From: Treponema sp.
Lineage (GTDB): Bacteria; Spirochaetota; Spirochaetia; Treponematales; Breznakiellaceae
NCBI GenBank assembly: GCA_009777335.1
Contig: WRMC01000014.1
Coordinates: 1 to 49,528, forward strand
Length of the DNA: 49,528 bases
Direction: 5' to 3'
In this document: piece after piece, positions 1 through 9,300 of the stretch
Position numbering within the stretch: position 1 is the stretch's first letter
Layout: the number at the start of each line of letters is the position of its first letter
Notes under the pieces: generated by a model
Told to the model about the DNA's origin: nothing
What the model saw: the letters and a program-made list of their open reading frames with translations, nothing else
The model's database searches: none
Made by a program: the position numbers and the translations under genes

Positions 1-728
1 ATGTCCAGTTCATACTTGAGCTTGCTTAACTGACGGGCCTTTTCATGATCTTCCTTGGTGATGTTCAATAATACCTTACTAGCCATGGCTATGCCCTCCT
101 CATATTGGACGATCTCACTTATTATATCACGTTTGCTCCTATCTGTCCTATACTCCATGAACACCGCCCAGCGCTCAGATGAGGTCATTTGGCCTATAGG
201 TTTATCCACTATCTCTGTCAACTTTGACAACTCGAGGGTAATGATTTGAGTTCTCCCCTCAAGGGAGACCCTTCCTAAGGGGTCATAGTAGAAAAAGGTA
301 TGGAAATACCTATCGTCGTTGATTACTTTGGTATTAGACAGAATTGCTATCTGGTAGGTCCAGTGTAGGTCCTCATATCCGCTATCGACACCTCTAATAT
401 CCTGGCTGCTGTAGAGCCTTGCAAGGTAATACTCCAGCCGGAGGGGTTCAAAAGTATCTGGGTGGAGGCACATCTCCACGTTAACCAGTTCTCCGCCTTC
501 TGCCCTGCAGTTAATGTCATACCTAATTTGCCTATCCCTTAGGTCATTAATAGGGGGCTCGTTGGCTAGGATAGAAATAACAGTGAGCTTCCTTCCTACA
601 AGGGCAGATACGAGGCTGGAAAGGGCACCGGTAGAATCCGGGGTTTGTTTGGTAAACACAGCCTTAAAAATGCCATCCAAGCGGATGTCGATGGGGTCAT
701 CCTCATCTGATAGAAATACTTTTCCCAT
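1..728 (-). CDS. Rpn-family recombination-promoting nuclease / PD-(D/E)XK transposase-like protein (3' end outside window)
   Basis: The reading frame on the minus strand is open from 728 to the window edge (242 codons), so the C-terminus is missing. The N-terminus reads MGKVFLSDEDDPIDIRLDG followed by IFKAVF and LSSLVSALVGRKL, the usual opening of the Rpn/PDDEXK_2 family (TIGR01784 type). The nuclease core is visible around residues 70-85 (YDINCRAEGGELVNVEM), where the family has D...(N/V)xE(M/V)Q. The C-terminal part becomes helical. Family members are putative DNA endonucleases that promote RecA-independent recombination and are often present in many copies; that role is family knowledge, not shown here. 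The start at 728 is preferred over the in-frame ATG at 740 because GGAGG sits 5 nt before 728 and nothing similar precedes 740. The composition is A+T-richer than the genes further right. Confidence 0.8.
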   Translation of the reverse strand, partial: MGKVFLSDEDDPIDIRLDGIFKAVFTKQTPDSTGALSSLVSALVGRKLTVISILANEPPINDLRDRQIRYDINCRAEGGELVNVEMCLHPDTFEPLRLEYYLARLYSSQDIRGVDSGYEDLHWTYQIAILSNTKVINDDRYFHTFFYYDPLGRVSLEGRTQIITLELSKLTEIVDKPIGQMTSSERWAVFMEYRTDRSKRDIISEIVQYEEGIAMASKVLLNITKEDHEKARQLSKLKYELD

Positions 729-733
729 AGGGG

Positions 734-738
734 CCTCC
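734..738 (-). promoter_or_regulatory. Ribosome binding site deciding the start of the Rpn-like gene
   Basis: GGAGG on the minus strand, 5 nt before the ATG at 728. It lies just inside the alternative ATG at 740, which has no Shine-Dalgarno sequence of its own. Confidence 0.6.
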
Positions 739-878
739 ATATAAAAGATAGGTTCTACCCCTATACGGCCCGGGGATGCAATTTACTTCGATTTTTTAGT
801 AAAAAAAGCAAGTTTTTTCTTTTTTTTGCTTCCTAAGGATGAAAAATTGGTAAGGCTACTGGGGAGAGGTAATGGACA

Positions 879-907
879 TTGTGAATATACGAAAAATACT
901 GTAAAAT
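879..907 (+). promoter_or_regulatory. Sigma-70-type promoter for the first lipoprotein gene
   Basis: TTGTGA (879-884), a 17-nt spacer and TAAAAT (902-907). A normal leader with a GAGGTG-type ribosome binding site at about 950 precedes the ATG at 960. The rest of the 729-959 gap is A+T-rich with A/T runs near 800-830 and no further recognisable feature. Confidence 0.5.
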
Positions 908-959
908 GATCTTGAGTGTATCAGAATGGCTGCCGAAATGAAGTTAAAAGAGGTGTAAT

Positions 960-1616
960 ATGAGGTTTTTCAAGTTCCTTCCTTTAATCGTTTTATTAAT
1001 GATAGGCTGCGCCATGGCTCCCTCATCCTATGATTCATTTTCATATAGGGAAAGTGATTTTAATATAAGCAATGTGACTGTTTCAGAGAGGGGACTAACA
1101 CAGGAACAGATTGCAAGCATATTATCGACGAGATTTCCACCGGACAATGAAGTTTCCATTGCGGTCATATTTTTGCAGAATCTTCCGAGTCGTTATGCTA
1201 ATGTCAATGATCTGTCCTACTACATTATGGAACAGGGAAGAGCGATTAACAATGTAGAAAAATTTGTTCCCATCCCACGAATTTTTATTCCGAGAAATCT
1301 GACCTTTGATGTCATTCAAGATCTGGGGATCAGAAGCTTATGCGAATACACCTTGATTTTTTACAATAGTTCCGGCAGGTCCATGACTTTTTCCCAGCTC
1401 CTGCGAGGTGAGTACAGGTTTGTATCAGATATTGAATTTTCATTGATTGATAACCAAACAACCGCCATTATCGCCTCTGATAGGTTGTACACAAGTATAA
1501 TTCAAAGGCGTGATGTCTGGCAGGGCACAGATATGGAAGAAGCCGAACATGAGGTGTACTCCCTGCAGGCCGCCTTGTTGGCGGAAAAATTGAATGAGCT
1601 ATTTACAAGCAGGTGA
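960..1616 (+). CDS. Lipoprotein of unknown function
   Basis: A 218-residue protein with a lipoprotein signal: MRFFKF, a hydrophobic stretch and a lipobox LMIGC with the acceptor cysteine at residue 17. After an Asn/Ser-rich linker there is a mixed alpha/beta region of about 190 residues and a helical tail (EEAEHEVYSLQAALLAEKLN). I do not recognise the family. It is probably anchored to the periplasmic face of a membrane or the cell surface. It has its own promoter upstream and is followed by a non-coding stretch, so it looks monocistronic. Codon use (many AAT, ATT, TTT) is unlike the GC-rich genes after 3 kb and like the second lipoprotein at 1992. Confidence 0.8.
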   Translation: MRFFKFLPLIVLLMIGCAMAPSSYDSFSYRESDFNISNVTVSERGLTQEQIASILSTRFPPDNEVSIAVIFLQNLPSRYANVNDLSYYIMEQGRAINNVEKFVPIPRIFIPRNLTFDVIQDLGIRSLCEYTLIFYNSSGRSMTFSQLLRGEYRFVSDIEFSLIDNQTTAIIASDRLYTSIIQRRDVWQGTDMEEAEHEVYSLQAALLAEKLNELFTSR

Positions 1617-1679
1617 AGATAAAAAACCATATGACTTTCTATATTGTATTTAGTACAAATTTAATAGAATTATCTGATA

Positions 1680-1835
1680 ATCTCTCACGGAGACACGGAG
1701 GCACAGCGGTAAAGCTGCACAGAAATGAATGCGGATTTATTTAATACCATAGAATTATTGGTAGCATCATAAATTGAATCCCGATTTTGATTCCCCTTTG
1801 TGTCTCTCTGTGAGCTCCGTGCCACTGTGAGAGAT
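1680..1835. repeat. MITE-like element with imperfect inverted termini
   Basis: The ends are a perfect 9-bp inverted repeat, ATCTCTCAC (1680-1688) and GTGAGAGAT (1827-1835). Inside each end is a CACGGAG/CTCCGTG-type repeat: GGAGACACGGAGGCAC at 1689-1704 and its rough complement GTGTCTCTCTGTGAGCTCC at about 1800-1818. About 156 bp in all, with no coding capacity. The gaGacacggaG motif resembles small dispersed repeats seen in many bacterial genomes. Whether this one is repeated in its genome cannot be told from a single copy. No clear target-site duplication was found. Confidence 0.5.
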
Positions 1836-1941
1836 ATTTTCAAGTGGAACCCATTCTAGACTAATGGCAGAATTAATTTTCCTCAAAATAACAATTATCC
1901 CCCCATTTTCATGACAAATGTCACTAAATCCCCATAAAAAT

Positions 1942-1970
1942 TTGACAAAAAGCCTCCTTTTTTATTAATT
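1942..1970 (+). promoter_or_regulatory. Promoter for the second lipoprotein gene
   Basis: A perfect -35 box TTGACA (1942-1947) with a 17-nt spacer to TTAATT (1965-1970); TATTAA at 1963-1968 is an alternative. A strong AGGAGGA ribosome binding site follows at 1979-1985, ahead of the ATG at 1992. Confidence 0.5.
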
Positions 1971-1991
1971 CTACCCATAGGAGGAATTTTC

Positions 1992-2978
1992 ATGAAACAT
2001 GTGGTTTTACTGTCATTGAGCGTTTTATTGTTGGGCTGTTTTAGTACGCCGAGTAGTACGAGTAATATGCGCCCGAGTTCTTCAAGCGCCGTTCGGACTT
2101 CAGAACCGCCTCGCAGGGAATTTACCCCCGTCGAAGATATTGATCCTAATGCTGTGGTGCCATTTGTAGTCGATGAGTACCTTTCGGACGGCAGGGTTTA
2201 CCAGGAGGGGTCCGTTAAATTTGCTACGGCTTTGCTTTTATCTGATATGGGTATTTTACAAACCGTAGATAAAGAGTTGTTTCATCAATACGCCGCTGTA
2301 ATTTTTACTGACTTACCAGCAGAGGACCAGGTTAAACAAATTGTTATTCCCAATTTGTCGCAATCTAACGAATTAGATAAAGAAAAAAATGCCTATTTGT
2401 TTATAACGAAGAATTACAATCAAGATGGTATATTGTATTATTTAATCGAATCTAATATCCCAATCTCTAGCTATTTTAGAGGGCCAGGGTATTACAACGG
2501 CTATGTTATGAGGATGAATAGCAACTTTATCAAAGGCGAGATACCATCAAGTTGGGTTTCTATCATGTACTTGTATGCAAATGAAAACAATCTTCTTTAT
2601 AGGGGTGTTGCGTATCCTGAAAAATCAGATCTATTGGCAGTCAGATCTTCAACGGGCAATATTGGCACAGATAATATGGTAAGCCTCCGGGCTGGTCATT
2701 CTACTGTCCCTGGAATGAAAAGAAGCCTGGAAAGGGATGTGGGGGATCTATTGGCTGTCCTTGAAATAAGTAATGTTCCAACAGAAAGTATAGAATTTTT
2801 CAGGAAGTATGTGTTGCTTTCTCTTTCTGCCTACTCATATATAAATAGTAATTTTGATGATGCACAAAATGAGTATCTGATTTCAAAAGGCATTGATGCT
2901 CCGACACCCGATAACCTAATGGGCCGTAGCTTTACTGAATTGATGGCTATCATGGATTACCTCATTATGTTTCCATAA
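1992..2978 (+). CDS. Lipoprotein of unknown function
   Basis: A 328-residue protein starting with a lipoprotein signal (MKHVVLLSLSVLLLGC, acceptor Cys at residue 16). A Ser/Thr/Pro-rich linker follows (residues 17-50), then a region beginning FTPVEDIDPNAVVPFVVDEYL. The C-terminal third is helical. I recognise no domain. The start is well defined by AGGAGGA 6 nt upstream and the promoter at 1942-1970. It is A+T-rich like the lipoprotein at 960. The two may be related surface lipoproteins of this lineage, but they share no obvious sequence. Confidence 0.8.
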   Translation: MKHVVLLSLSVLLLGCFSTPSSTSNMRPSSSSAVRTSEPPRREFTPVEDIDPNAVVPFVVDEYLSDGRVYQEGSVKFATALLLSDMGILQTVDKELFHQYAAVIFTDLPAEDQVKQIVIPNLSQSNELDKEKNAYLFITKNYNQDGILYYLIESNIPISSYFRGPGYYNGYVMRMNSNFIKGEIPSSWVSIMYLYANENNLLYRGVAYPEKSDLLAVRSSTGNIGTDNMVSLRAGHSTVPGMKRSLERDVGDLLAVLEISNVPTESIEFFRKYVLLSLSAYSYINSNFDDAQNEYLISKGIDAPTPDNLMGRSFTELMAIMDYLIMFP

Positions 2979-3004
2979 AAAGGCCATAGGACTTGTTGGG
3001 TTTT

Positions 3005-3010
3005 TATAGT
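3005..3010 (+). promoter_or_regulatory. Possible -10 box immediately before the HAD gene
   Basis: TATAGT lies 11 nt before the ATG at 3022. No good -35 box is seen at 16-18 nt upstream and there is no Shine-Dalgarno sequence between box and start. If real, the transcript would have only a few leader bases, as at several other genes in this window. Confidence 0.3.
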
Positions 3011-3021
3011 ACACTTTCCCC

Positions 3022-3807
3022 ATGAAAGATCTAACACAGATACGGGCCAAGCGGGCCTTTATCATAGACATGGACGGGGTAATTTACCATGGGAATCAGC
3101 TGCTTAAGGGGGCGGGGGAGCTGGTCGAATGGCTGGACAGGAACAACAAGGCCTATCTTTTTTTGACCAATTCGAGCGAAAGGTCCCCTGTAGAACTGGC
3201 CCAGAAGTTGTCCCGGCTGGGGATTACGGTGGACCCGGAGCATTTTTACACCAGTGCCCTGGCTACGGCGAGCTTTCTGGCTTCCCAGCGTCCGGGGGGT
3301 TCGGCCTATGTGATAGGTGAGCCGGGGTTGATTCAAGCCCTCTACGATGTGGGTTTTACCATGAATAACGTAAACCCCGACTATGTGGTGGTCGGGGAGG
3401 GCAGGGGTTACAGCATGGATTCCCTGGAGCGGGCGGTGAAGCTGGTCATGGGGGGCGCCCGGCTCATAGGGACCAACCCTGACCTTTCGGGTCCCGCCGA
3501 ACAGGGGATAGTCCCTGCCTGCGGGGCCCTGGTGGCGCCCATAGAGCTGGCCACCAAAACGAAGGCCTATTTTGTGGGGAAGCCTAACCCCCTCATAATG
3601 CGCCACGGGCTCTACCAGCTCAATGCCCGGAGGGAAGAGACGGCCATCATAGGGGACCGGATGGACACCGACATAGTGGCGGGGGTGGAATCGGAGATCG
3701 AAACGATCCTGGTCCTCTCGGGGATCACCTCCCTGGCGGACCTTCCCCAGTTTCCCTATCATCCCAAGCATATCCTCGAAGGGGTCTTCGAGATCCCCGA
3801 AGCCTAA
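3022..3807 (+). CDS. HAD-superfamily phosphatase, NagD/class IIA
   Basis: 261 residues, normal length for NagD-type HAD-IIA sugar or nucleotide phosphatases. Motif I is DMDGVIYHG with nucleophile Asp16 and general acid/base Asp18. Motif II is FLTNSS at about 47-52. The motif III lysine is in GKPNP (Lys187). Motif IV is GDRMDTD at about 211-217 and holds the Mg-binding acidic residues. A class II cap lies between motifs II and III. It should hydrolyse a small phosphate ester in the cytoplasm; the substrate (UMP, sugar phosphate, phosphoglycolate or 4-nitrophenyl phosphate in various relatives) cannot be read from the sequence. GC-rich coding starts abruptly here. The start lacks a ribosome binding site, which fits a leaderless transcript from the -10 box at 3005-3010. 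Confidence 0.85.
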   Translation: MKDLTQIRAKRAFIIDMDGVIYHGNQLLKGAGELVEWLDRNNKAYLFLTNSSERSPVELAQKLSRLGITVDPEHFYTSALATASFLASQRPGGSAYVIGEPGLIQALYDVGFTMNNVNPDYVVVGEGRGYSMDSLERAVKLVMGGARLIGTNPDLSGPAEQGIVPACGALVAPIELATKTKAYFVGKPNPLIMRHGLYQLNARREETAIIGDRMDTDIVAGVESEIETILVLSGITSLADLPQFPYHPKHILEGVFEIPEA

Positions 3808-3866
3808 AGTTTTCTACCCTTGCGGATTCCCCTCCATGGTGTAGAATTATCCTATAGGAGGATGCC

Positions 3867-4754
3867 ATGGATGTATTAAAAACACCCCCCCGGCAGGGCG
3901 ATCGGGGAGTATACAGCATTCTGGAAGTCCTGGATGTGGATTCCGGTCAGCGGAGGGTCCTTCGGGAATTTGATGATACCGTGGAGGCCCCAAACTGGAC
4001 CGGGGACGGCCGCTACTTAATCTACAACCGGAACGGCCGGATCTACCGTTATGAACTCTTAACCGGAACCATCACCGAGATTTACACCGGGGCCATGACG
4101 GACTGCAACAACGATCATGTCCTGTCCCCCGACGGCCAGCACATCGCCATCAGCCATCGGACCCTGGAAGACGGCCGCTCCCGGATCTACATCCTCCCCT
4201 TAAGCGGGGCGGAACCCATTCTGATCACCCCCATAGCCCCCAGTTACCTCCATGGCTGGTCCCCCGACGGGCTCACCCTGGCCTACTGCGCTGAGCGGAA
4301 TGGCCAGTACGATGTCTACACCATCCCGGTCTGGGGGGGGCGGGAGAAGCAGCTCACCTTCGAGGCAGGGCTCGATGACGGCCCCGAATATTCCCCCGAT
4401 GGAAAGCATATCTGGTTTAACTCCACCCGGTCGGGGCTCATGCAGGTCTGGCGGATGGAGGCCGATGGGTCTAACCAGACCCAGATGACCTTTGATGAGT
4501 CCAATGCCTGGTTCCCTCATGTGTCTCCCGACGGAGAAAGGGTGGTCTATATCACCTACAAAAAAGGGGACGTGGAGCCCAACCAGCATCCCCCCAATAA
4601 GGAGGTTCAGCTGCGCCTTATGTCCAGCCAGGGGGGGGACTACCGGGTAATCGCCGAACTCTTCGGAGGCCAGGGGACTTTGAACGTCAACTCCTGGTCG
4701 CCGGATAACAAATCCATTGCCTTTGTGTCCTACCGGCTCAAAGAAAAGAAATAA
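3867..4754 (+). CDS. TolB-like beta-propeller (WD40-like PD40) protein, cytoplasmic
   Basis: 295 residues with at least five PD40-type blades marked by S-P-D-(G/N) turns at about residues 87, 130, 175, 219 and 278 (for example [36 protein letters not shown]). There is no signal peptide, so unlike TolB it should stay in the cytoplasm. Similar unattached propellers are often annotated as TolB-family or biopolymer-transporter-like proteins, with unclear function. A good ribosome binding site (AGGAGG) lies just upstream. It heads a run of three genes on the same strand (propeller, VOC protein, esterase) with gaps of about 22 and 11 nt, so co-transcription is likely. With an esterase nearby, a link to sugar-polymer breakdown products is possible but not shown. 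Confidence 0.8.
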   Translation: MDVLKTPPRQGDRGVYSILEVLDVDSGQRRVLREFDDTVEAPNWTGDGRYLIYNRNGRIYRYELLTGTITEIYTGAMTDCNNDHVLSPDGQHIAISHRTLEDGRSRIYILPLSGAEPILITPIAPSYLHGWSPDGLTLAYCAERNGQYDVYTIPVWGGREKQLTFEAGLDDGPEYSPDGKHIWFNSTRSGLMQVWRMEADGSNQTQMTFDESNAWFPHVSPDGERVVYITYKKGDVEPNQHPPNKEVQLRLMSSQGGDYRVIAELFGGQGTLNVNSWSPDNKSIAFVSYRLKEKK

Positions 4755-4776
4755 ACCAGAAGAGGAGTGTTCGACC

Positions 4777-5250
4777 ATGGAGAAGTTTCCCACCAGTCAC
4801 ATCGTCAAGATAGGCATCGTCGTAAAGGATCTCGAAGCGGCGGCAAAAAAATACGCGGAGATTTTTGGCATCCCCGTGCCGAAGATCAATTTCCCCTCCC
4901 AGGAAAAGCTGGATGAGGATGCCAAGGGGGAACCGGCCTCGGTGTTCCGGGGCTCCAAGGCCCACACCCGCTGCATCACCACGGTGATCAACCTGGAGCC
5001 CATCCACATCGAACTGATCCAGCCCGTCGCGGAGCCCAGTCCCTGGACCGAGTTCCTGGATGCCAAGGGGCAGGGGGTCCACTACATGGCCTTTGAAGCC
5101 CCCGAAGGATTCAAAGAGGTAGAGGACTTTATGGCCTCCAAGGGGGTTCCCATCTACCACAAGACCGAGAAGGGAAGCTCCCGTTATGGCTACTTCGAAA
5201 CCGCCGAAGAGCTGGGCATTACCGTCGAGTTTAAAGAAATAGATTCCTAA
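4777..5250 (+). CDS. VOC (glyoxalase/bleomycin-resistance) family protein, methylmalonyl-CoA-epimerase-like
   Basis: 157 residues made of two beta-alpha-beta-beta-beta modules. Likely metal ligands are the His near residue 8 (SHIVKIGIVVKDLE), Glu in PIHIELIQP, His in GVHYMAFE and Glu in GITVEFKE, the usual H/E/H/E-type pattern. The spacing resembles methylmalonyl-CoA epimerase and related lyases or isomerases. The substrate is unknown, and the protein sits between a propeller and an esterase rather than with mutase genes. I chose the ATG at 4777 because it is preceded by AGAGGAG at good distance and begins with the first strand; an upstream in-frame ATG at 4717 would overlap the preceding gene. 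Confidence 0.75.
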   Translation: MEKFPTSHIVKIGIVVKDLEAAAKKYAEIFGIPVPKINFPSQEKLDEDAKGEPASVFRGSKAHTRCITTVINLEPIHIELIQPVAEPSPWTEFLDAKGQGVHYMAFEAPEGFKEVEDFMASKGVPIYHKTEKGSSRYGYFETAEELGITVEFKEIDS

Positions 5251-5261
5251 AGGAGTTCCCC

Positions 5262-6359
5262 ATGGACTATACGAACCTTCCGCCCCTGACCAAGGGGGCC
5301 CTTTCTTTGGAGTCCTGGAATGAAGATCGAAGACAGGAGGTCCTGGAGCTCTTCCGGCGGGAGGTCTATGGGAGGATCCCCGACGAGGAATCTATCAGCG
5401 TTTCCTTTAACACCGCCGAACAGAGCAGCGGTTATATGGAAGGAAGGGCCAACAGGGCCATCGTAGAGATCATCTGCCGCCGCCTGGACAAGGAGTTTGT
5501 CTTCCCCCTCTATCTTTTTACTCCGGCGGCCAAGACCGAACCGGTCCCCTGCATCCTTACCATCATGAACCGGGCCTTAAGCGATGCAGACCCCTCCCGG
5601 CGCAGTATTTCCCAGTTCTGGCCCGCCGAGATGATCATCGCCCGGGGTTATGCGGCGGCGGTCCTGATCACCCACGAGATAGCCCCGGACTACGAAGAAA
5701 GCTTTACTACCCGATTCCACCGGCTCTTCCCGGAGTATGTGAAGGACCGGCCCTCGGATAGCTGGGGGGCCATCAGCGCCTGGGCCTGGGCCATGAGCCG
5801 GGCCATCGATTACCTTTCCATCGACAAGGCCATAAAGGCTGATTCCATCGCCGTGGCGGGCCATTCCCGGGGGGGCAAGACGGCCCTCTGGTGTGCGGCC
5901 CAGGACCCCCGGGCGGCCCTGGTCTTAAGCAGCTGCTCCGGCTGTTCCGGGGGGGCTATCACCCGGGGAAAGACGGGGGAACATATCAAGGAAATCACCG
6001 GGACTTTTCCCTATTGGTTTTCCGCCAATTACCGGAAGTATGCAGACAAGGAAGATTCCATGCCCTTCGATCAGCATATGATGGCGGCCCTGATCGCCCC
6101 CCGGCCCCTCTACCTCTCCCATAAGACCCAGGACGCCTGGTGCGACCCCCGGGCGGAGTACGAGACCCTCAAGCAGATTGCTCCCCTCTACGGGCTCTAT
6201 GGAAAACCCAGCCCCCTGGGAGATGCCATGCCCGGGCCCGAGGAGACGGTGGTATCGGGGAATCTGGGGTTTCACTTAAAGTCTGGAACCCATGATATGG
6301 ACGAATACGACTGGGAGAGGTTCCTGGCCTTTGGGGAGGCCCATTTTTCCCCTTGTTAA
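5262..6359 (+). CDS. Alpha/beta-hydrolase, CE15 glucuronoyl-esterase-like
   Basis: 365 residues with no signal peptide. The nucleophile elbow is GHSRGGKTALW with Ser202. It is followed by the CE15-style block LSSCSGCSGGAITRGKTGE, and the likely catalytic His is in SGTHDMDEYDW near the C-terminus. APRPLYLSHKTQDAWCDP is the late strand that usually follows the acid loop. Glucuronoyl esterases cut ester links between glucuronate side chains of xylan and lignin alcohols. A cytoplasmic member would act on imported oligosaccharide esters or have another carboxyl-ester substrate. It lies 11 nt after the VOC gene with a GGAG ribosome binding site. Acetyl-xylan esterase is a less likely alternative. 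Confidence 0.75.
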   Translation: MDYTNLPPLTKGALSLESWNEDRRQEVLELFRREVYGRIPDEESISVSFNTAEQSSGYMEGRANRAIVEIICRRLDKEFVFPLYLFTPAAKTEPVPCILTIMNRALSDADPSRRSISQFWPAEMIIARGYAAAVLITHEIAPDYEESFTTRFHRLFPEYVKDRPSDSWGAISAWAWAMSRAIDYLSIDKAIKADSIAVAGHSRGGKTALWCAAQDPRAALVLSSCSGCSGGAITRGKTGEHIKEITGTFPYWFSANYRKYADKEDSMPFDQHMMAALIAPRPLYLSHKTQDAWCDPRAEYETLKQIAPLYGLYGKPSPLGDAMPGPEETVVSGNLGFHLKSGTHDMDEYDWERFLAFGEAHFSPC

Positions 6360-6381
6360 ATCTCCCCTAATTTGATAAAAA
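6353..6381 (+). promoter_or_regulatory. Possible promoter for the giant activase gene
   Basis: TTGTTA (6353-6358), a 17-nt spacer and TAAAAA (6376-6381), overlapping the end of the esterase gene. The ATG at 6391 is only 9 nt beyond the -10 box and has no Shine-Dalgarno sequence, so the mRNA would be leaderless or nearly so. Confidence 0.35.
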
Positions 6382-6390
6382 GTAAAAATA

Positions 6391-9300
6391 ATGCAGTCCA
6401 TTGGTATAAATATAGGCTCTTCGAGCCTAAAAATAGTTCTCGCAGATGAAGGCCGCCTGCTCTGGAGCTCCCATACCCCCCACGAGGGGGATTTTGGGGC
6501 CGCGGTGGCCAAGCTTTTGGCCGAAGCCCAGGCCCATGGGGAGATAAAACCGGGGATCCCCGCCCTGGTGACCGGCAACGAGGGGCGTTTTATGTTCAAC
6601 GCCGCCGGCACCCTGGAGCCCCTCTGCGTAGAGGCGGCCCTGAAGCAGCTGGGCCTCCAGGCCGATGCGGTGGTGAGCATGGGCGGCGAGGACCTGATCG
6701 TCTACTCCCTGGATAATGGTAAAATCATCAACAACTTTTCGGGGAGTAAGTGCGCCTCCGGGACCGGGGAATTCCTCAAGCAGCAGCTGGCCCGGATGGA
6801 CATGGGCCTGGAGGACATAGACCGGGTCCCCGATACCGCCAAGGTCTACCCCCTTTCTACCCGCTGTTCGGTCTTTATGAAGAGCGATTGTACCCACCGG
6901 CTGAATAAACGGGAGGCCACCAAGGACGATATCGTCTTAAGCCTATCCGACGTGATGGCCGTCAAGGTCATCGACTTCCTTAAGCGGGCCAAGGTGACCC
7001 GGGGCAGGGTGGTCTTGACGGGGGGGATCACCTTAAACCGCCATATCATCCGGTTCATAAAAGAAAAGGCCCCGGAGATTGAATTTATTATCCCCCCTTC
7101 GGCGGCGGTCTTTGAGGCCCTGGGGGCGGCGGTCCTGGCCCCCGAGTCGGGGAGCCCCCTGCCGGAGCTGGAAAAGCTCCTGCGGACCAACGAGGTTCGC
7201 TTTGCCTCCCTGGGGGCCCTGAGGGACTGGGAATCCAAGGTCCGCCGCTTTGAACTGCCCGTCGCCCAGGCCCGAGTGGGGGGCCGCTATATCCTGGGGG
7301 TAGACGGGGGTTCCACCACCACTAAGGCGGCCCTGGTGGATATGGAGCGGGATGAAATCGTGGCGAGCCATTACGGCCGGACCCACGGGGACCCCGTCAA
7401 GGCCCTGAAGGAATGTCTGCAGAAGATCCAGGACCAGGTGGCCCAGGACACGGGCAGCCGGGACATCGATATAGCCCTGGTGGCAGCTACCGGTTCGAGC
7501 CGGGAAATCCTGGGGGTCTTTCTGGAAACCCCGGGGGTCTATAACGAGATCATCGCCCACTCGGTGGGGACCACCTTCTTCGACCCCGAGGTGGAGACCA
7601 TCTTCGAAATCGGGGGCCAGGATGCCAAGTACGTCCTCTTAAAAAACGGGGTCCCCATAGACTATGCCATGAACGAGGCCTGTTCCGCCGGGACCGGGTC
7701 CTTTTTGGAAGAAAGCGCCTCGGGGGATCTTTCCATCCACAAGGCAGAAGACATAGGCCCCATCGCCCTGGAGGCCGACTGTCCCCTGAAATTCGGCGAA
7801 CACTGCTCGGCCTTTATAAACAGCGATATCCGCAAGGCGGTGCAGCAGGGGGCCAGCCGGGAAAATATAACCTCCGGGATCGTCTGCTCCATCGTGGCCA
7901 ACTACCTGAACAGGGTGGTGGGAAACCGCACCATAGGGGGAAAGATCTTCCTTCAGGGGGGGGTGGCCAAGAACCCGGCGGTGCCCCTGGCCTTTGCGAT
8001 GATGCTGGACAAGGAGATCCTGGTGCCCCCTTCGCCGGAGCTCAGCGGTTGTTTTGGGGTGGCCCTTTTGGCCAAGCGCAAGATGGCCGAGGGTCTCTTA
8101 GGGGAAGTACACCTCAATATCGACGATCTTTTGGCCCGGGAGATAGGCTACGAAAGGGTCTTTACCTGCCAGGCCTGTGAAAATAACTGCCCCATCCAGG
8201 TCTTAAATGTTTCGGGCCGGCGTTACAGCTTTGGGGGCCGGTGCAACATGTATACCAACACCCGCAGGGGAAGTCAGACCCCCGGGGGTGAAGGCAAGGC
8301 CGAAGAAACCCCGATTTTTGACTATGTAGAAAAGCGGCAGAAGATGATCTTCGAGGAATATGCGGCCCCCCTTAACTTTGAAGGGGCCCAGGCCCCTGCG
8401 AAGAAGCGACCCTTCACCGTCGGGATTCCCCGGGCCCTTTCGGTCCATACCCTCTATCCCCTCTACTCCTGGTTCTTCTACGAGCTGGGCATCAAGACCT
8501 TCCTCTCCGACGAGGTGGCCCACGAGGGTCTGGCCCGGACCGAGTCGGAGTACTGCTTCCCCGCCGAGATAGCCCATGGGGCGGTTCAGAACTGTCTGGA
8601 CAGGGGGGCCGACTTTGTCCTCCTCCCCCATTTTAGGGACATGCCCAGTTATGAAGAAAAGGTCCACGCCAACTTCTGTCCCATCACCCAGGCCCTTCCC
8701 TACTATATCGAAAAGGCCTTTCCCGATGTGGACAAGAAAAAATGGCTCCCCCTGGTGGTGAGTTTTAAGTTCGGGGATGAAAAGGCCCTGGAGCTCTTTA
8801 CCATCATGAACGAGAAGCTGGGCATAGGGGAAGAAGAAACCCGCCATGCCTTTACCCGGGCCCTGGAACGGCAGAACCTTTATCTAAAGGCCTCCCGGGA
8901 ACTGGGGGTACAGGCCCTCGCCGATGCCCGGGCCGCATCTCGGCCGGTTATCGCCGTCCTGGGGCGGCCCTACAACGCCTTTACCGCCGAAGCCAACATG
9001 GGGATCCCCCGGAAGTTCACCAGCCGGGGCTATTCCATCGTTCCCTTCGATATTCTTCCCTTTGATGATGAGGAGATCTTCTCCAACATGTACTGGTACT
9101 ACGGCCAGCAGGATGTTAAGTCCGCCTCCCTCTTAAAGAACGAAGATAACATCTACCTGACCTTTATTACCAACTTCTCCTGTGCCCCCGATTCATTTAT
9201 CCTCCATTATATTAAATGGATCATGGGGCAAAAGCCCTTCCTGATCCTGGAGCTGGATTCCCACTCCGCCGATGCGGGGATAGATACCCGGGTAGAGGCC

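Larger units (their letters stand above)
1617..1991. other. 375-nt intergenic region with an inverted-repeat element and a promoter
   Basis: No plausible gene on either strand. It holds the short inverted-repeat element at 1680-1835 and the promoter at 1942-1970 for the next lipoprotein. The flanks are A+T-rich. Confidence 0.7.

Noticed and set aside
55..744. Two small plus-strand frames at 55-249 and 514-744
   Set aside because: They lie opposite the Rpn-like gene, whose minus-strand frame is open to the window edge and has family motifs and a ribosome binding site.
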